Positions 8,359 to 17,646 of a stretch of DNA of 64,000 bases are shown here, piece after piece. The first letter of the stretch is position 1. Each line of letters begins with the position of its first letter. The notes under the pieces were generated by a model. That model saw nothing but the letters and a program-made list of their open reading frames with translations, was not told the origin of the DNA and did not search any database. This DNA comes from Paenisporosarcina quisquiliarum_A (GTDB taxonomy: Bacteria > Bacillota > Bacilli > Bacillales_A > Planococcaceae): NCBI RefSeq assembly GCF_043641925.1, contig NZ_JBHZRU010000005.1, forward strand, positions 62,001-126,000, given 5' to 3'. The translations under genes were made by a program, and so were the position numbers.

Positions 8359-8991
8359 CTAGTACATAAAGCGGTTCATAAATCGGAGTTGATCGAATCG
8401 CTGAATCGATTCCATATCAATTCGACTACCGATTTTAGCCATTAAACAATTAGCAGGATGAGAACTAATTTCAGGATCATCCGTAGCGAAGTATTCCAGG
8501 CCGCCTGCATTCATCATTTTTTCCATTACTTTTCGGTATTCCCAGACATTTAAACCTGTACCTTTTAAATCCCAATGCCAGTAATATTCAGTCGTAATTG
8601 TAATATAATCTTCCATCATATCATCCATCATGGACACTTTTAATAAGCCTTTCCCAACGCCTGAACCACGGAATTTAGGGATGACTTCAATTGCGCCTAA
8701 TTCGATTAAATTTTCCATTTGACCTTTAGACCAACGCTCAAGAGGGTCAGGATATAAGTACGTTACATAACCAACAATTGTAAAGTTATCACGTGCAATT
8801 AGAATTCTTCCTTCAGGCAACTTTGCAATTTCAGTAATTGCTTTATGTTGCTGTGCAGGTGGTCTAAATGCAACCAGGTCTTTGTGAAAATCCAAACGAG
8901 CGATATCTTCTGAGGATACAGGACCTTCAAGAATGAGACTGCCATGTTTTGTTTTTAATTCAATGGCATTATAGGTTTTTGTATGTTCCAT
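8359..8991 (-). CDS. acuA: Protein acetyltransferase AcuA (GNAT)
   Basis: This 210-residue protein is collinear with B. subtilis AcuA. It has a GNAT acetyl-CoA site (IPKFRGSGVGKGLLKVS) and the family signatures ERWSKGQMENLIELGAIEV and EYYWHWDLKGTGLNVWEYRK. It acetylates the catalytic lysine of AcsA and switches it off when acetyl-CoA is plentiful. I start it at ATG 8991 (MEHTKTY) because AGGTGG lies 7 nt upstream and the length then matches the family exactly. It is the first gene of acuABC and diverges from acsA across a gap that carries a cre-like palindrome. Confidence 0.92.
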   Translation of the reverse strand: MEHTKTYNAIELKTKHGSLILEGPVSSEDIARLDFHKDLVAFRPPAQQHKAITEIAKLPEGRILIARDNFTIVGYVTYLYPDPLERWSKGQMENLIELGAIEVIPKFRGSGVGKGLLKVSMMDDMMEDYITITTEYYWHWDLKGTGLNVWEYRKVMEKMMNAGGLEYFATDDPEISSHPANCLMAKIGSRIDMESIQRFDQLRFMNRFMY

Positions 8992-9043
8992 ATTTGCACC
9001 ACCTAGTTTGACAATATGTTCATTATACATGAATTATAAAAGA

Positions 9044-9057
9044 GGAAAACGTTTTCA
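9044..9057. promoter_or_regulatory. cre-like CcpA operator between acuA and acsA
   Basis: GGAAAACGTTTTCA on plus (TGAAAACGTTTTCC on minus) matches the cre consensus TGWAARCGYTWNCW at 13 of 14 positions. acuABC and acsA are catabolite-repressed by CcpA in B. subtilis, and ccpA lies 3 kb away. Confidence 0.7.
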
Positions 9058-9157
9058 CAAAATCAAAAGTAAAATTTTCGAAAAATAAAATAATTCGCTT
9101 TTTAATTTCTGATTGATGTAAACTAGTAGATGTATCGTATTCGAAAGGGTGGTAGAA

Positions 9158-10876
9158 ATGAAACTTGAGTCACTTCCTGTTGTTCAAGGAGATTACTTAC
9201 TCCAAAATTATGATGAGGCTGCTTCAAACTTTGATTGGGCAGACGTTGAGAAAGAATTTAGTTGGTCGGAAACGGGTAGATTAAATGTAGCTCATGAAGC
9301 AATTGATCGCCATGCTAACTCACATCGAAAAAATAAGGTTGCTCTTTACTATAAAGATGGAGTTCGAAAAGAAACCTATACGTTTAATGAAATGAAGAAA
9401 TGGTCTAATAAAGCAGCAAATGTATTGAAAACGCATACAAATCTAGAAAAAGGGGATCGCCTGTTTATTTTCATGCCTCGATCACCAGAATTATATTTTT
9501 CACTGATTGGTGCTTTAAAAATGGGTGTAATCGTCGGTCCTTTATTTGAAGCATTTATGGAAGGAGCAGTTTATGATCGTTTAGCTGATAGTGAAGCAAA
9601 AGTGATCGTGACAACTCCAGAATTGTTAAGTAGAATTCCAGTAGAAAAATTACCTCATTTAGAAACGATTTTACTTGTGGGTGACGGAATAGAAGAACAA
9701 GGAAAAAACGTGGACTTTATGAAGTATCTCGAAACAGCTTCTCCTTACTTCCAAGTGGAATGGCTATCGAAGGAAGACGGATTAGTTTTGCATTATACTT
9801 CTGGTTCTACAGGAAAGCCTAAAGGTGTTCTGCATGTGCAAGAAGCGATGCTGCAACATTATCAAACGGCTAAATGGGTACTAGATTTAAAAGAAGAAGA
9901 CATTTATTGGTGTACGGCAGATCCTGGCTGGGTAACTGGTACTTCTTATGGAATTTTTGGTCCATGGCTTACTGGAACAACTATGGTTGTTTTAGGTGGA
10001 CGCTTCTCACCTGATACATGGTATAAAACGATTGAGGATTATGGTGTAACTGTATGGTACAGTGCCCCTACTGCATTCCGTATGTTAATGGGTGCAGGGG
10101 ATGCGCTCGTGAAATCATTTGATTTATCTTCATTACGTCATGTTTTATCAGTAGGAGAGCCACTAAATCCGGAAGTTATTCGATGGGGTGCACAAGTCTT
10201 TAATCATCGTATTCATGATACATGGTGGATGACCGAGACGGGTGCTCAAATGATTTGTAATTATGCTTGTTTACCAATTCGTCCAGGTTCAATGGGTAAG
10301 CCGATACCTGGAGTAAAAGCAGCAATCGTAGATGATCGTGGTGTCGAGTTAGCACCTTATCAAATGGGGAACTTGGCCCTGAAAAAAGGTTGGCCATCAA
10401 TGATGCGTCAAATTTGGAATAATCCTGAAAAATATCAATCTTATTTCTTAAATGACGAGTGGTATGTTTCTGGAGATTCAGCTTATATGGATGAAGATGG
10501 CTACTTCTGGTTCCAAGGACGCGTAGATGACGTTATTATGACATCTGGCGAACGTGTTGGACCATTTGAAGTGGAAAGCAAGTTATTAGAACATCCTGCA
10601 ATAGTAGAAGCAGGCGTTATTGGTAAACCCGATCCGATCCGTGGTGAAATCATCAAAGCATTTGTTGCACTAAAAGAGGGTGTTGAACCTTCGGATGAGC
10701 TAATCGCTGATATTCAACAATTTGTGAAAAAAGGTTTAGCTGCTCATGCAGCACCGAGAGAAATCGAATTCAAAGACAAATTGCCGAAAACACGTAGCGG
10801 GAAAATTATGCGCCGAGTATTGAAAGCCTGGGAATTAGATTTACCAACAGGTGATTTATCAACAATGGAAGATTAA
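9158..10876 (+). CDS. acsA: Acetyl-CoA synthetase (AMP-forming)
   Basis: This 572-residue ANL-superfamily ligase has the AMP-binding P-loop-like motif YTSGSTGKPKGV, WWMTETG, YVSGDSAYMDEDGYFWFQGRVDDVI, and the C-terminal PKTRSGKIMRR, whose lysine is the residue acetylated by AcuA. It makes acetyl-CoA from acetate, ATP and CoA, and salvages acetate excreted through Pta-AckA. I chose ATG 9158 because AAAGGGTGG lies 5 nt upstream and the length equals B. subtilis AcsA (572). It is divergent from acuABC, which encodes its acetylase and deacetylase. Confidence 0.96.
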   Translation: MKLESLPVVQGDYLLQNYDEAASNFDWADVEKEFSWSETGRLNVAHEAIDRHANSHRKNKVALYYKDGVRKETYTFNEMKKWSNKAANVLKTHTNLEKGDRLFIFMPRSPELYFSLIGALKMGVIVGPLFEAFMEGAVYDRLADSEAKVIVTTPELLSRIPVEKLPHLETILLVGDGIEEQGKNVDFMKYLETASPYFQVEWLSKEDGLVLHYTSGSTGKPKGVLHVQEAMLQHYQTAKWVLDLKEEDIYWCTADPGWVTGTSYGIFGPWLTGTTMVVLGGRFSPDTWYKTIEDYGVTVWYSAPTAFRMLMGAGDALVKSFDLSSLRHVLSVGEPLNPEVIRWGAQVFNHRIHDTWWMTETGAQMICNYACLPIRPGSMGKPIPGVKAAIVDDRGVELAPYQMGNLALKKGWPSMMRQIWNNPEKYQSYFLNDEWYVSGDSAYMDEDGYFWFQGRVDDVIMTSGERVGPFEVESKLLEHPAIVEAGVIGKPDPIRGEIIKAFVALKEGVEPSDELIADIQQFVKKGLAAHAAPREIEFKDKLPKTRSGKIMRRVLKAWELDLPTGDLSTMED

Positions 10877-10883
10877 TTATTAT

Positions 10884-10930
10884 AAAAAAGCTGTACTACT
10901 CATCAATTTGAAGAGTAGTACAGCTTTTTA
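10884..10930 (+). terminator. Terminator after acsA
   Basis: A long perfect stem (GCTGTACTACTC/GAGTAGTACAGC) is flanked by A and T runs and may work in both directions. Confidence 0.85.
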
Positions 10931-10961
10931 TTACCTTTTCTATTCTTGTTAATTCAAAAAA

Positions 10962-10996
10962 AACACAACTTGTCCACTTCGGACAAGTTGTGTTTT
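10962..10996 (-). terminator. Terminator of the penicillin-binding protein gene
   Basis: A 14-bp near-perfect stem (ACACAACTTGTCC/GGACAAGTTGTGT, loop ACTTC) has the T run on the minus-strand distal side (A run at 10956-10963). Confidence 0.85.
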
Positions 10997-11005
10997 CATT
11001 ATATG

Positions 11006-13978
11006 TTATTCATCTTCAGCAGGTGGCTCAACAGGTGGTTCAACTGGAGGTTCAGGTGGTGTTCCACCATCCCCAGGTGGATTTCCTGGTTCATCAGTAG
11101 GCGGCTTCGGCTCACTAGGTGGTGGTGGTTTAGGACCACTAGGTGGAGCTGGTGGCTTAGTTGGCTGAGTCGGATTTGGTGTAGGTGTAGGTGTCGGCTC
11201 CGGTTTTGGAGCATCAATTTTCACGATATTAGAACTAGCTGATTGCTTGCCAGTAATATCTACTGCTACAACAAAGTACTCACCAGGACCGGATACAGAG
11301 AACTGATTTCCACTTGCTTCTAAAACAGAAGCTAATTTAACATTACTACTTCCTGAGCGTTGGAATACTCGGTAACCGACAACATCATTTGATCCAGAGT
11401 TACTCCAAGATAAACTACTTCCAGAAAGACTAGCAGTTACACCATTTGGTGACGCTCCATCTGCTTCAAACGTATCTTCAGAAACGACACGATTTGCAAA
11501 CCCTGAATTTTGTGGGAATAGCTTGCTCGGATCACCTTTTATTCTTCCGAACATACGATTTATAAAGTCTTCATTCACTCCAACTCCACCCTCAACTACA
11601 AATTCACTAGGTGTAGACGGCAATGAACGGAATCTTTTCCCATTAATCATGACATAAGATGATGAAATGAAACTATCATCGACTTTTTGTGAAACATACG
11701 TATTACCATTGAACAAATCAGAAGTGACAAGTCCTGCTTTAGAACATCCATCTGATGGTGCAAGACCAGAAATCGAACAGAATGATTTAGAAACGACACC
11801 TTTAGGTGCTTTAAATTCAACATTAGGATCGACTAGTTCTGGATTAACATCATATGAACTATTCATAATTCGGGCCCAAAGTAAATTGACGCGTGTACCA
11901 GGCTGTAAATAGGTTCCATTCGCAAGGTTTAAGTTGGTTGGCTGATCGTAACCTAACCAAACACCTAAAGTAATAGAGGGGTTATAACCCATAAACCATA
12001 CATCATGAGCGTCATTTGTTGTTCCTGTCTTAGCAGCAAAATCAGATTGGAATTTAAGTTCACCGTTTGCTCTAGTTCCTGTTCCTTCACTCAATACATC
12101 TCGCAACATATCCGTCACAATGTAAGAAGTTTGAGGGGAGTAAACAGGTGTTGCTTCAGACTGATGTTGGAAAATAATATTGCCATCTGCATCTTCAATT
12201 TTTTCAATCATATATGATTCAATAAATTGTCCGCCATTTGCAAGTGTGGCGTAAGCATTTGTATTTTCTTGAACTGTAACACCTCTAAACATACCACCGA
12301 TAGAGGTCGAAATATTTGTGTAATCTTGTTCGGATAAACGAGAAAATTGGAGTTTCTCTAAAAATGTTGCTGGTCGTTTTTCTAATATTTGATCATATAA
12401 TCGTAAGGCCGCTAAATTCTGAGATGATGCAAGTGCTTGTCGCGCGGGAATAATGCCGAGCTCTTGCTCACGATTAAAGTTACCAGGATTATATGGTTCA
12501 CCAGATCCATCAATATAATCCTCAAATGCAACATCGACTACTGGGCTTCCCGCGCCAATTACTCCATATTCAATGGCAGGGGCATAAACCAATAAGGGTT
12601 TCATCGTTGAACCATTTTGTCTATAAGCGAATGTAGCATGGTTTTGAGCTTCCAGTTTATAATCGCGTCCGCCAATGAAACTTAAAATTCGACCCGTACT
12701 ATTTTCCATTAACACACTGCCAACTTGAACTGGCGCATCGACTTCTTCGACTTCACCTGTGTCAGGATTTGTTCTCTTTTTCCTTAAAGTAGGTCCATAA
12801 TTTTTAAATTCATCTTTAACTTTTTGATGGGCATCATACATATTTTTATCAATCGTAGAATAAATACGATAACCATTTGTTCGCATCGCACGATCGGCAA
12901 GTATTTCATACTTCTGTTGTAAGTTTTCCTCATCTGCTAATCGTGAAGGGTCTATATTATCTTTTTCTGCTAGCATTTCAGAAATTATTATCTTAGCTTG
13001 TCTTTCTAATTCAAATGTTAAAAAAGGATATCTTTCTTGTGGTAATGGCTCGGGTTTTTTGAAATCTTGTGTAATATCATAAGCTACTGCTGCATCGTAT
13101 TCAGCTTCCGTAATATACCCAGTTTCTTTCATGCGATATAGTACAGTTAACATACGGTCAATTCCAGGTTTTAAACCGGCCTCATCTTTTAACACACCTT
13201 TAGAAGTGAATGGTGTATGAGCAAATGGTGCTTGTGGAATTCCTGCTATAAATGCAGCTTGTGGAAGGGTTAAATCTTTTGCTGCTACATTAAAAATACC
13301 TTCTGCAGCTGTTTCAATCCCAGCTATATTAGCTCCAGATGCATTTCTTCCATAAGGAATAATATTTAAATAAGCTTCGAGAATTTCTTCTTTAGACATG
13401 AATTTCTCTAATCTAAGTGCCAATAAAATTTCTTTCGCTTTTCGTTCATATGAAACTTCGTTCGTTAAAATCTGATTCTTGATTAACTGTTGCGTTAATG
13501 TTGAACCACCTGTTTGACTATCTGAATTTGTTACATCTTGCATAAGACCTCGGAAAATTGCTTTTGGAACAATTCCTTCATGGACATTAAAATATTCATC
13601 TTCAGTTGCATATACAGCATCTAATACATACGGTGAGACTGAACTTAACTTCGTTTCATTTCTCTGAAGATCTGTTCGTAACTTTCCTAGATAGACATTA
13701 TTTGCGAAGTACACTTCTGATGTCTCTTCATAACTGAAAATGGATGAACGCATTTCTTCTTCCTTACGTAATGGCTCTTGATCAACTAATGAAGCAAAAT
13801 ATCCTGCTCCGACAGAACCTACAAAGACGATACTAGTAATAATAACAATCACGAATAGGAGAGCTAGATTCCAAAGAACACCTGAAGTGATTCTAAGTCC
13901 TTTTGCCCATTTTGCTTGTGTCCATTTATTCCACGTTTCATTTATGCGATTTAGCCAGTTTTTTGCTTGATCATTCAA
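11006..13978 (-). CDS. Class A penicillin-binding protein with fibronectin III domain and Pro-rich tail
   Basis: This 990-residue bifunctional peptidoglycan synthase has a cytoplasmic N-terminus and a membrane anchor at about 33-62. The GT51 glycosyltransferase (about 110-270) carries EDEYF 126-130 and GGSTLTQQ 157-164. The transpeptidase (about 400-700) carries S457-T-M-K460, S519-Q-N521 and K650-T-G. After about 860 there is a single fibronectin III-like domain (SLSWSNSGSNDVVGYRVF), then about 60 residues of Pro/Glu/Thr repeats ending in acidic residues. The start is TTG 13978, with AGGGGG 9 nt upstream. A class A PBP next to tyrS is common in Bacilli. The Pro-rich tail probably spans the wall but I infer no partner. 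Confidence 0.9.
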   Translation of the reverse strand: MNDQAKNWLNRINETWNKWTQAKWAKGLRITSGVLWNLALLFVIVIITSIVFVGSVGAGYFASLVDQEPLRKEEEMRSSIFSYEETSEVYFANNVYLGKLRTDLQRNETKLSSVSPYVLDAVYATEDEYFNVHEGIVPKAIFRGLMQDVTNSDSQTGGSTLTQQLIKNQILTNEVSYERKAKEILLALRLEKFMSKEEILEAYLNIIPYGRNASGANIAGIETAAEGIFNVAAKDLTLPQAAFIAGIPQAPFAHTPFTSKGVLKDEAGLKPGIDRMLTVLYRMKETGYITEAEYDAAVAYDITQDFKKPEPLPQERYPFLTFELERQAKIIISEMLAEKDNIDPSRLADEENLQQKYEILADRAMRTNGYRIYSTIDKNMYDAHQKVKDEFKNYGPTLRKKRTNPDTGEVEEVDAPVQVGSVLMENSTGRILSFIGGRDYKLEAQNHATFAYRQNGSTMKPLLVYAPAIEYGVIGAGSPVVDVAFEDYIDGSGEPYNPGNFNREQELGIIPARQALASSQNLAALRLYDQILEKRPATFLEKLQFSRLSEQDYTNISTSIGGMFRGVTVQENTNAYATLANGGQFIESYMIEKIEDADGNIIFQHQSEATPVYSPQTSYIVTDMLRDVLSEGTGTRANGELKFQSDFAAKTGTTNDAHDVWFMGYNPSITLGVWLGYDQPTNLNLANGTYLQPGTRVNLLWARIMNSSYDVNPELVDPNVEFKAPKGVVSKSFCSISGLAPSDGCSKAGLVTSDLFNGNTYVSQKVDDSFISSSYVMINGKRFRSLPSTPSEFVVEGGVGVNEDFINRMFGRIKGDPSKLFPQNSGFANRVVSEDTFEADGASPNGVTASLSGSSLSWSNSGSNDVVGYRVFQRSGSSNVKLASVLEASGNQFSVSGPGEYFVVAVDITGKQSASSNIVKIDAPKPEPTPTPTPNPTQPTKPPAPPSGPKPPPPSEPKPPTDEPGNPPGDGGTPPEPPVEPPVEPPAEDE

Positions 13979-14041
13979 TTGAATCGACCCCCTAAAATCT
14001 TGTTACATTATATCATAATTCCTGGATATCTAATATATTTA

Positions 14042-14069
14042 TTGACATTGAAAAAAAAGAGCGTAAAAT
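14042..14069 (+). promoter_or_regulatory. Sigma-A promoter of the tyrS T-box transcript
   Basis: A perfect TTGACA (14042-14047), a 16-nt spacer and TAAAAT (14064-14069) precede the T-box leader. Confidence 0.7.
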
Positions 14070-14084
14070 GACCTAATATATAGT

Positions 14085-14320
14085 TTCTTAAGCGATGAAA
14101 AGTCCGAAGTAATGGATGCATAAACTGTTTAGAGAGTCAGCGGGTGGTGAAAGCTGATCAGTATGCAACCGTGAATTACAGGCTTGGAGCATAACGCACG
14201 CACAGCGATAAAGTGCTTGTAAAGCGGAAGGGATTTTTTCCTTCAAGCTGGGTGGTACCGCGCAAAATGTTAATTAGCGTCCCTGCATGATTCTTTATGA
14301 ATCGTGCGGGGACTTTTTTA
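14085..14320 (+). promoter_or_regulatory. Tyrosine T-box riboswitch with terminator
   Basis: The conserved T-box stretch GCTGGGTGGTACCGCG is at 14247-14262. It is followed by a strong terminator stem (14279-14293 with 14299-14313) and a T run. The stem I region contains GAATTACAGG, where TAC at 14177-14179 is a plausible specifier codon for tRNA-Tyr. Uncharged tRNA-Tyr pairing with the specifier and the TGGN bulge should prevent termination and raise tyrS expression when tyrosine is short. Confidence 0.93.
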
Positions 14321-14338
14321 TTTAGAGGAGGAATTATA

Positions 14339-15604
14339 ATGACTAACACATTAATCGAAGATTTAAAATGGAGAGGGTTGGCTTATCAATTAACAGATGA
14401 AACCGGTATGGTTGATTTGTTGAATAAAGATTCAATTTCACTATATTGTGGTGTGGATCCGACAGCTGATAGTATGCATATCGGACATATTGTCCCTCTG
14501 CTTACTTTACGTCGTTTTCAAATGCACGGCCATCGACCAGTATTACTAATCGGTGGAGCAACTGGGATGATTGGTGATCCTTCTGGACGAAGCGAAGAAA
14601 GACAACTTCAAACAACTGAACAAATCGATTTAAATGTAAAAGGCTTACAAAAACAAATGGAACGAATTTTTGATTTTAATTCAGATAACGGCGCAATCTT
14701 AGTTAACAATCGTGACTGGATTGGTTCAATGGACGTTATAGAATTTTTACGTGATTATGGTAAATATATTGGTGTTAACTACATGTTAGCAAAGGATACG
14801 GTAGCATCACGTCTAGAAGGTGGCATCTCATTTACGGAATTCTCTTACATGTTAATTCAAGCTATTGATTACAATCATTTATACAATGAACACCAGTGTC
14901 GAATACAAGTAGGTGGCTCAGATCAATGGGGTAATATCACAACCGGCTTAGAAATGATTCGTAAAACGCATACAGAAGAGACGAAAGCATTTGGGATGAC
15001 AATTCCACTTGTGACAAAAGCTGATGGCACTAAATTCGGGAAATCTGCATCTGGATCCGTTTGGTTAGATGCTGAGAAGACGTCTCCATATGAATTCTAC
15101 CAATTTTGGTTGAATACTGCAGATGCGGATGTTATTCGATACATGAAAATCTTTACTTTCCTAACACGCGAAGAAATCGAAGCTTTTGAAGTGACTGTTA
15201 CGGAAGAGGCACATCTTCGTAAAGCTCAAAAAGCTTTAGCAGAAGAAATGACGAAGATGATTCATGGAGAGGCTGCACTTGAAAATGCAATTCGTATTAC
15301 AAATGCATTATTTAGTGGAGACATCAAAGCGTTATCAGCAAACGAAATGAAAGAAGTATTTAAAGATGTTCCTTCTATTGAATTGACGAAGGAAGATAAA
15401 AATATTGTTGACCTTATTGTTGAAGGTGCGATTTCATCATCAAAACGTCAAGCTAGAGAAGATGTAACGAATGGCGCGATTTCGATTAATGGAGAAAAAA
15501 TTACAGATGTAGGATATGTGATAAGTGCTGCTGATCGATTAGACGATTCATTTGCCATTGTACGTCGAGGGAAGAAAAAGTATCATATGGTGAAATTTGT
15601 TTAA
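14339..15604 (+). CDS. tyrS: Tyrosyl-tRNA synthetase
   Basis: This is a 421-residue class I aminoacyl-tRNA synthetase of the TyrS-1 type. The HIGH-equivalent motif is in PTADSMHIGHIVPL, the KMSKS equivalent is KFGKSASGSV, and GGSDQWGNITTGLE is family-specific. An S4-like RNA-binding domain occupies the last 65 residues or so (SSKRQAREDVTNGAISINGE). The start ATG 14339 has GAGGAGG upstream; an upstream in-frame ATG lies inside the T-box terminator and is unlikely. It is regulated by the T-box leader, and the terminator after it makes it monocistronic. Confidence 0.96.
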   Translation: MTNTLIEDLKWRGLAYQLTDETGMVDLLNKDSISLYCGVDPTADSMHIGHIVPLLTLRRFQMHGHRPVLLIGGATGMIGDPSGRSEERQLQTTEQIDLNVKGLQKQMERIFDFNSDNGAILVNNRDWIGSMDVIEFLRDYGKYIGVNYMLAKDTVASRLEGGISFTEFSYMLIQAIDYNHLYNEHQCRIQVGGSDQWGNITTGLEMIRKTHTEETKAFGMTIPLVTKADGTKFGKSASGSVWLDAEKTSPYEFYQFWLNTADADVIRYMKIFTFLTREEIEAFEVTVTEEAHLRKAQKALAEEMTKMIHGEAALENAIRITNALFSGDIKALSANEMKEVFKDVPSIELTKEDKNIVDLIVEGAISSSKRQAREDVTNGAISINGEKITDVGYVISAADRLDDSFAIVRRGKKKYHMVKFV

Positions 15605-15617
15605 TAGTAGAATGAAT

Positions 15618-15655
15618 AAGATGCCTTGAGACTAATATCTCTTGGCATCTTTTTC
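15618..15655 (+). terminator. Terminator after tyrS
   Basis: GATGCC pairs with GGCATC, with additional pairing towards the loop (AAGAGAT-like bases), followed by TTTTTC. Confidence 0.65.
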
Positions 15656-15779
15656 ATACTGATTTTTTGCATCGCATCCAACATGAAGTTGGTCACGAAG
15701 TGGCGTATTCAGAGAAGAATTCTTCGAGTTTCATATTTAGAAGTAATAGTAATTCAACATTGGTAGTTACCATAGACGA

Positions 15780-16595
15780 TTATTTAACATTCGTTACCCA
15801 GGCAGGAAGGCGTAAGTCACTGTATATTTCTGGGTGAAGTATATTCGCTAGTTTAAAGGCGCCTTCAAGTAAGCGAGGGGAGGGGCGACAATAAAGTTCT
15901 TCTTCCATAATATAAAGTTGTTTCTTTTGATTATCACTAAGTCCATCGTAACCAGGGCGTTTCTCAATAACTTTTGTATTCACTTTAGCTTGTGCTACAC
16001 CCACCCAGGCTAAGAAAATATAATCTGGATTTCTCCGTAACACATCGTCCCAATCCGTTTGAATACTTGCTAACTCCACATCACGAAATACATTGCGACC
16101 GCCAGCAATCTCACTTACTTCCGTTAACCAGTTTATTTGCCCAGGCGTAAAAATCGGTTTTGGCCACCATTCCCAATATAGTTCTGGGCAATAAGAGATA
16201 GTAGCTGCACGATTTTTCATGTCATTTATGAAGTCATGGTACTCATCGACAACTAATTCAGCAGTTTTAGAATGATTGCACGCATGTCCAACAGTTAATA
16301 AGTCTTCTGCAATATTTTCTAAACTTTGTGGATTCAAGACAAGGTGAGGAATCCCTCGTGCAATTAATTCATCCACATTTTTTTCCATTCCAGGAACACT
16401 TAATGATGCTAACACTAAATCAGGTTTCAATGCTTCAAGTTCGTCCATACGAATAGATAAATCGGGACCTAGTTTAGGTAAATGTTGTACCGATGATGGC
16501 CAATCCGAAAAATCGTCCAAGCCAACAAGTTGATCACATAAGCCTAAATAAGCTAAAAGTTCGGTGTTACTCGGGCAAATTGAAATGAGTCTCAT
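15780..16595 (-). CDS. Cobalamin-binding-type (BtuF-like) substrate-binding domain protein without signal peptide
   Basis: This 271-residue protein begins directly with RLISICPSNTELLAYLGL, the first strand and helix of a class III (helical-backbone) substrate-binding domain. PDLVLASL, WEWWPKPIFTPG and ELASIQTDWDDVLRRNPDYIF follow the BtuF/FhuD pattern. No signal peptide or lipobox is present, and AAAGGAG lies at a normal distance before the ATG, so a missed N-terminus is unlikely. It is therefore predicted to be cytosolic, unlike transporter components, and no permease or ATPase gene is nearby. The ligand is unknown; 'cobalamin-binding' is a family label only. Confidence 0.75.
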   Translation of the reverse strand: MRLISICPSNTELLAYLGLCDQLVGLDDFSDWPSSVQHLPKLGPDLSIRMDELEALKPDLVLASLSVPGMEKNVDELIARGIPHLVLNPQSLENIAEDLLTVGHACNHSKTAELVVDEYHDFINDMKNRAATISYCPELYWEWWPKPIFTPGQINWLTEVSEIAGGRNVFRDVELASIQTDWDDVLRRNPDYIFLAWVGVAQAKVNTKVIEKRPGYDGLSDNQKKQLYIMEEELYCRPSPRLLEGAFKLANILHPEIYSDLRLPAWVTNVK

Positions 16596-16636
16596 AATAA
16601 AACTCCTTTAATTGTTTTTATAAGTTTAGCATAAAC

Positions 16637-16665
16637 AAAAAAAGAGCCCCAAAAGGGACTCTTTC
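16637..16665 (-). terminator. Terminator of rpsD
   Basis: On the minus strand, AAGAGTCCC-TTTT-GGGGCTCTT (one mismatch) is followed by a T run. Confidence 0.8.
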
Positions 16666-16669
16666 ATGA

Positions 16670-17272
16670 TTAACGTGAGTAGTACTCAACGATTAATGCT
16701 TCGTTAATTTCTGCATGTAATTCACTACGTTCTGGGTTACGAACGAATGTACCAACTTTTTTGTCTGCATCGAAAGTTAAGTAGTCAGGAACAAAGTTGT
16801 TCACTTCGATTGACTCGTTTACGATATCAAGGTTTTGAGATTTCTCACGAAGAGAAATTTCTTGACCTGGCTTCAGACGGTATGAAGGAATATCAACGCG
16901 TTTTCCATCGACCATAACGTGACCGTGGTTAACTAATTGACGAGCGCCACGACGAGTGCGTGAAAGACCTAAACGGTAAACGATGTTATCTAAGCGAGTA
17001 TCAAGAAGAATCATGAAGTTCTCACCTGATTTACCAGGCATTTTAGCAGCTTTATCAAATAGTGTACGGAATTGACGTTCGTTTACACCATACATATGAC
17101 GAAGTTTTTGTTTTTCTTGTAATTGTAAACCATATTCAGACATTTTTTTACGTTGGTTAGGACCGTGTTGTCCTGGTGCGTAAGGGCGTTTCTCTAATTC
17201 TTTACCTGTGCCGCTTAGTGATAAACCAAGACGACGAGACAGTTTCCATGCTGGACCTGTATAACGAGCCAT
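16670..17272 (-). CDS. rpsD: Small ribosomal subunit protein S4
   Basis: This 200-residue protein matches the Bacillus S4 length. The N-terminus (MARYTGPAWKLSRRLGLSLSG) and the S4 RNA-binding domain (about 90-150; LDTRLDNIVYRLGLSRTRRGARQLVNHGH, here abbreviated) are unmistakable. It binds 16S rRNA early in 30S assembly. As in B. subtilis, it is a single-gene unit next to tyrS and not in the alpha operon. The start has AAAGGAGGAG upstream. The leader likely carries the autogenous S4-binding structure listed separately. Confidence 0.97.
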   Translation of the reverse strand: MARYTGPAWKLSRRLGLSLSGTGKELEKRPYAPGQHGPNQRKKMSEYGLQLQEKQKLRHMYGVNERQFRTLFDKAAKMPGKSGENFMILLDTRLDNIVYRLGLSRTRRGARQLVNHGHVMVDGKRVDIPSYRLKPGQEISLREKSQNLDIVNESIEVNNFVPDYLTFDADKKVGTFVRNPERSELHAEINEALIVEYYSR

Positions 17273-17415
17273 GAGAGACTCCTCCTTTAAGTGGTTTTAT
17301 TTTGTTGTAAAATAAGACCAGATGTATCAAACTTATTGTCATTTTATTTTCATGTACCTTCGCCCTCGCAGCCAAGGGTTACGCGATACCCCTTCCGAAA
17401 TAGTCGGAGGAATAA
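17273..17415 (-). promoter_or_regulatory. Probable S4 autoregulatory mRNA leader
   Basis: Upstream of rpsD on the minus strand there is a GC-rich block (about 17360-17400) reading GGGGTATCGCGTAACCC then TTGGCTGCGAGGGCGAAGG, which can form stacked hairpins within an otherwise AT-rich leader. In Bacillus and Geobacillus, rpsD is repressed by S4 binding a leader pseudoknot. The position and structured block fit, but I cannot fold it here. The rest of the roughly 335-bp gap up to 17607 shows no other gene. Confidence 0.5.
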
Positions 17416-17646
17416 AATGAAGCATATAAATCCATACAACTGCTGCATTTATTTTACACAAACTCCATTGTAACTAGAATAGTACAAAGTGTCAAGGTAC
17501 TTCTTAAATAATCAATGTATAGATATTTGAAATTAAATTCCAAATATCTCATTTCATAATAGTCAAAATGGCACATTAAATGTATACTAATAAATAGTTA
17601 GTAATTCATGGAATTTTTAAAATTCTTAATAAAATTAGGTGATATT

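Noticed and set aside
10946..11242. Trp/Arg-rich plus-strand frame of 98 codons
   Set aside because: It is the mirror of the proline-rich PBP tail (CCA/CCT read as TGG/AGG) and overlaps two terminators.
17291..17473. A 60-codon plus-strand frame upstream of the diguanylate cyclase
   Set aside because: It runs antisense through the structured rpsD leader and has no protein-like pattern.
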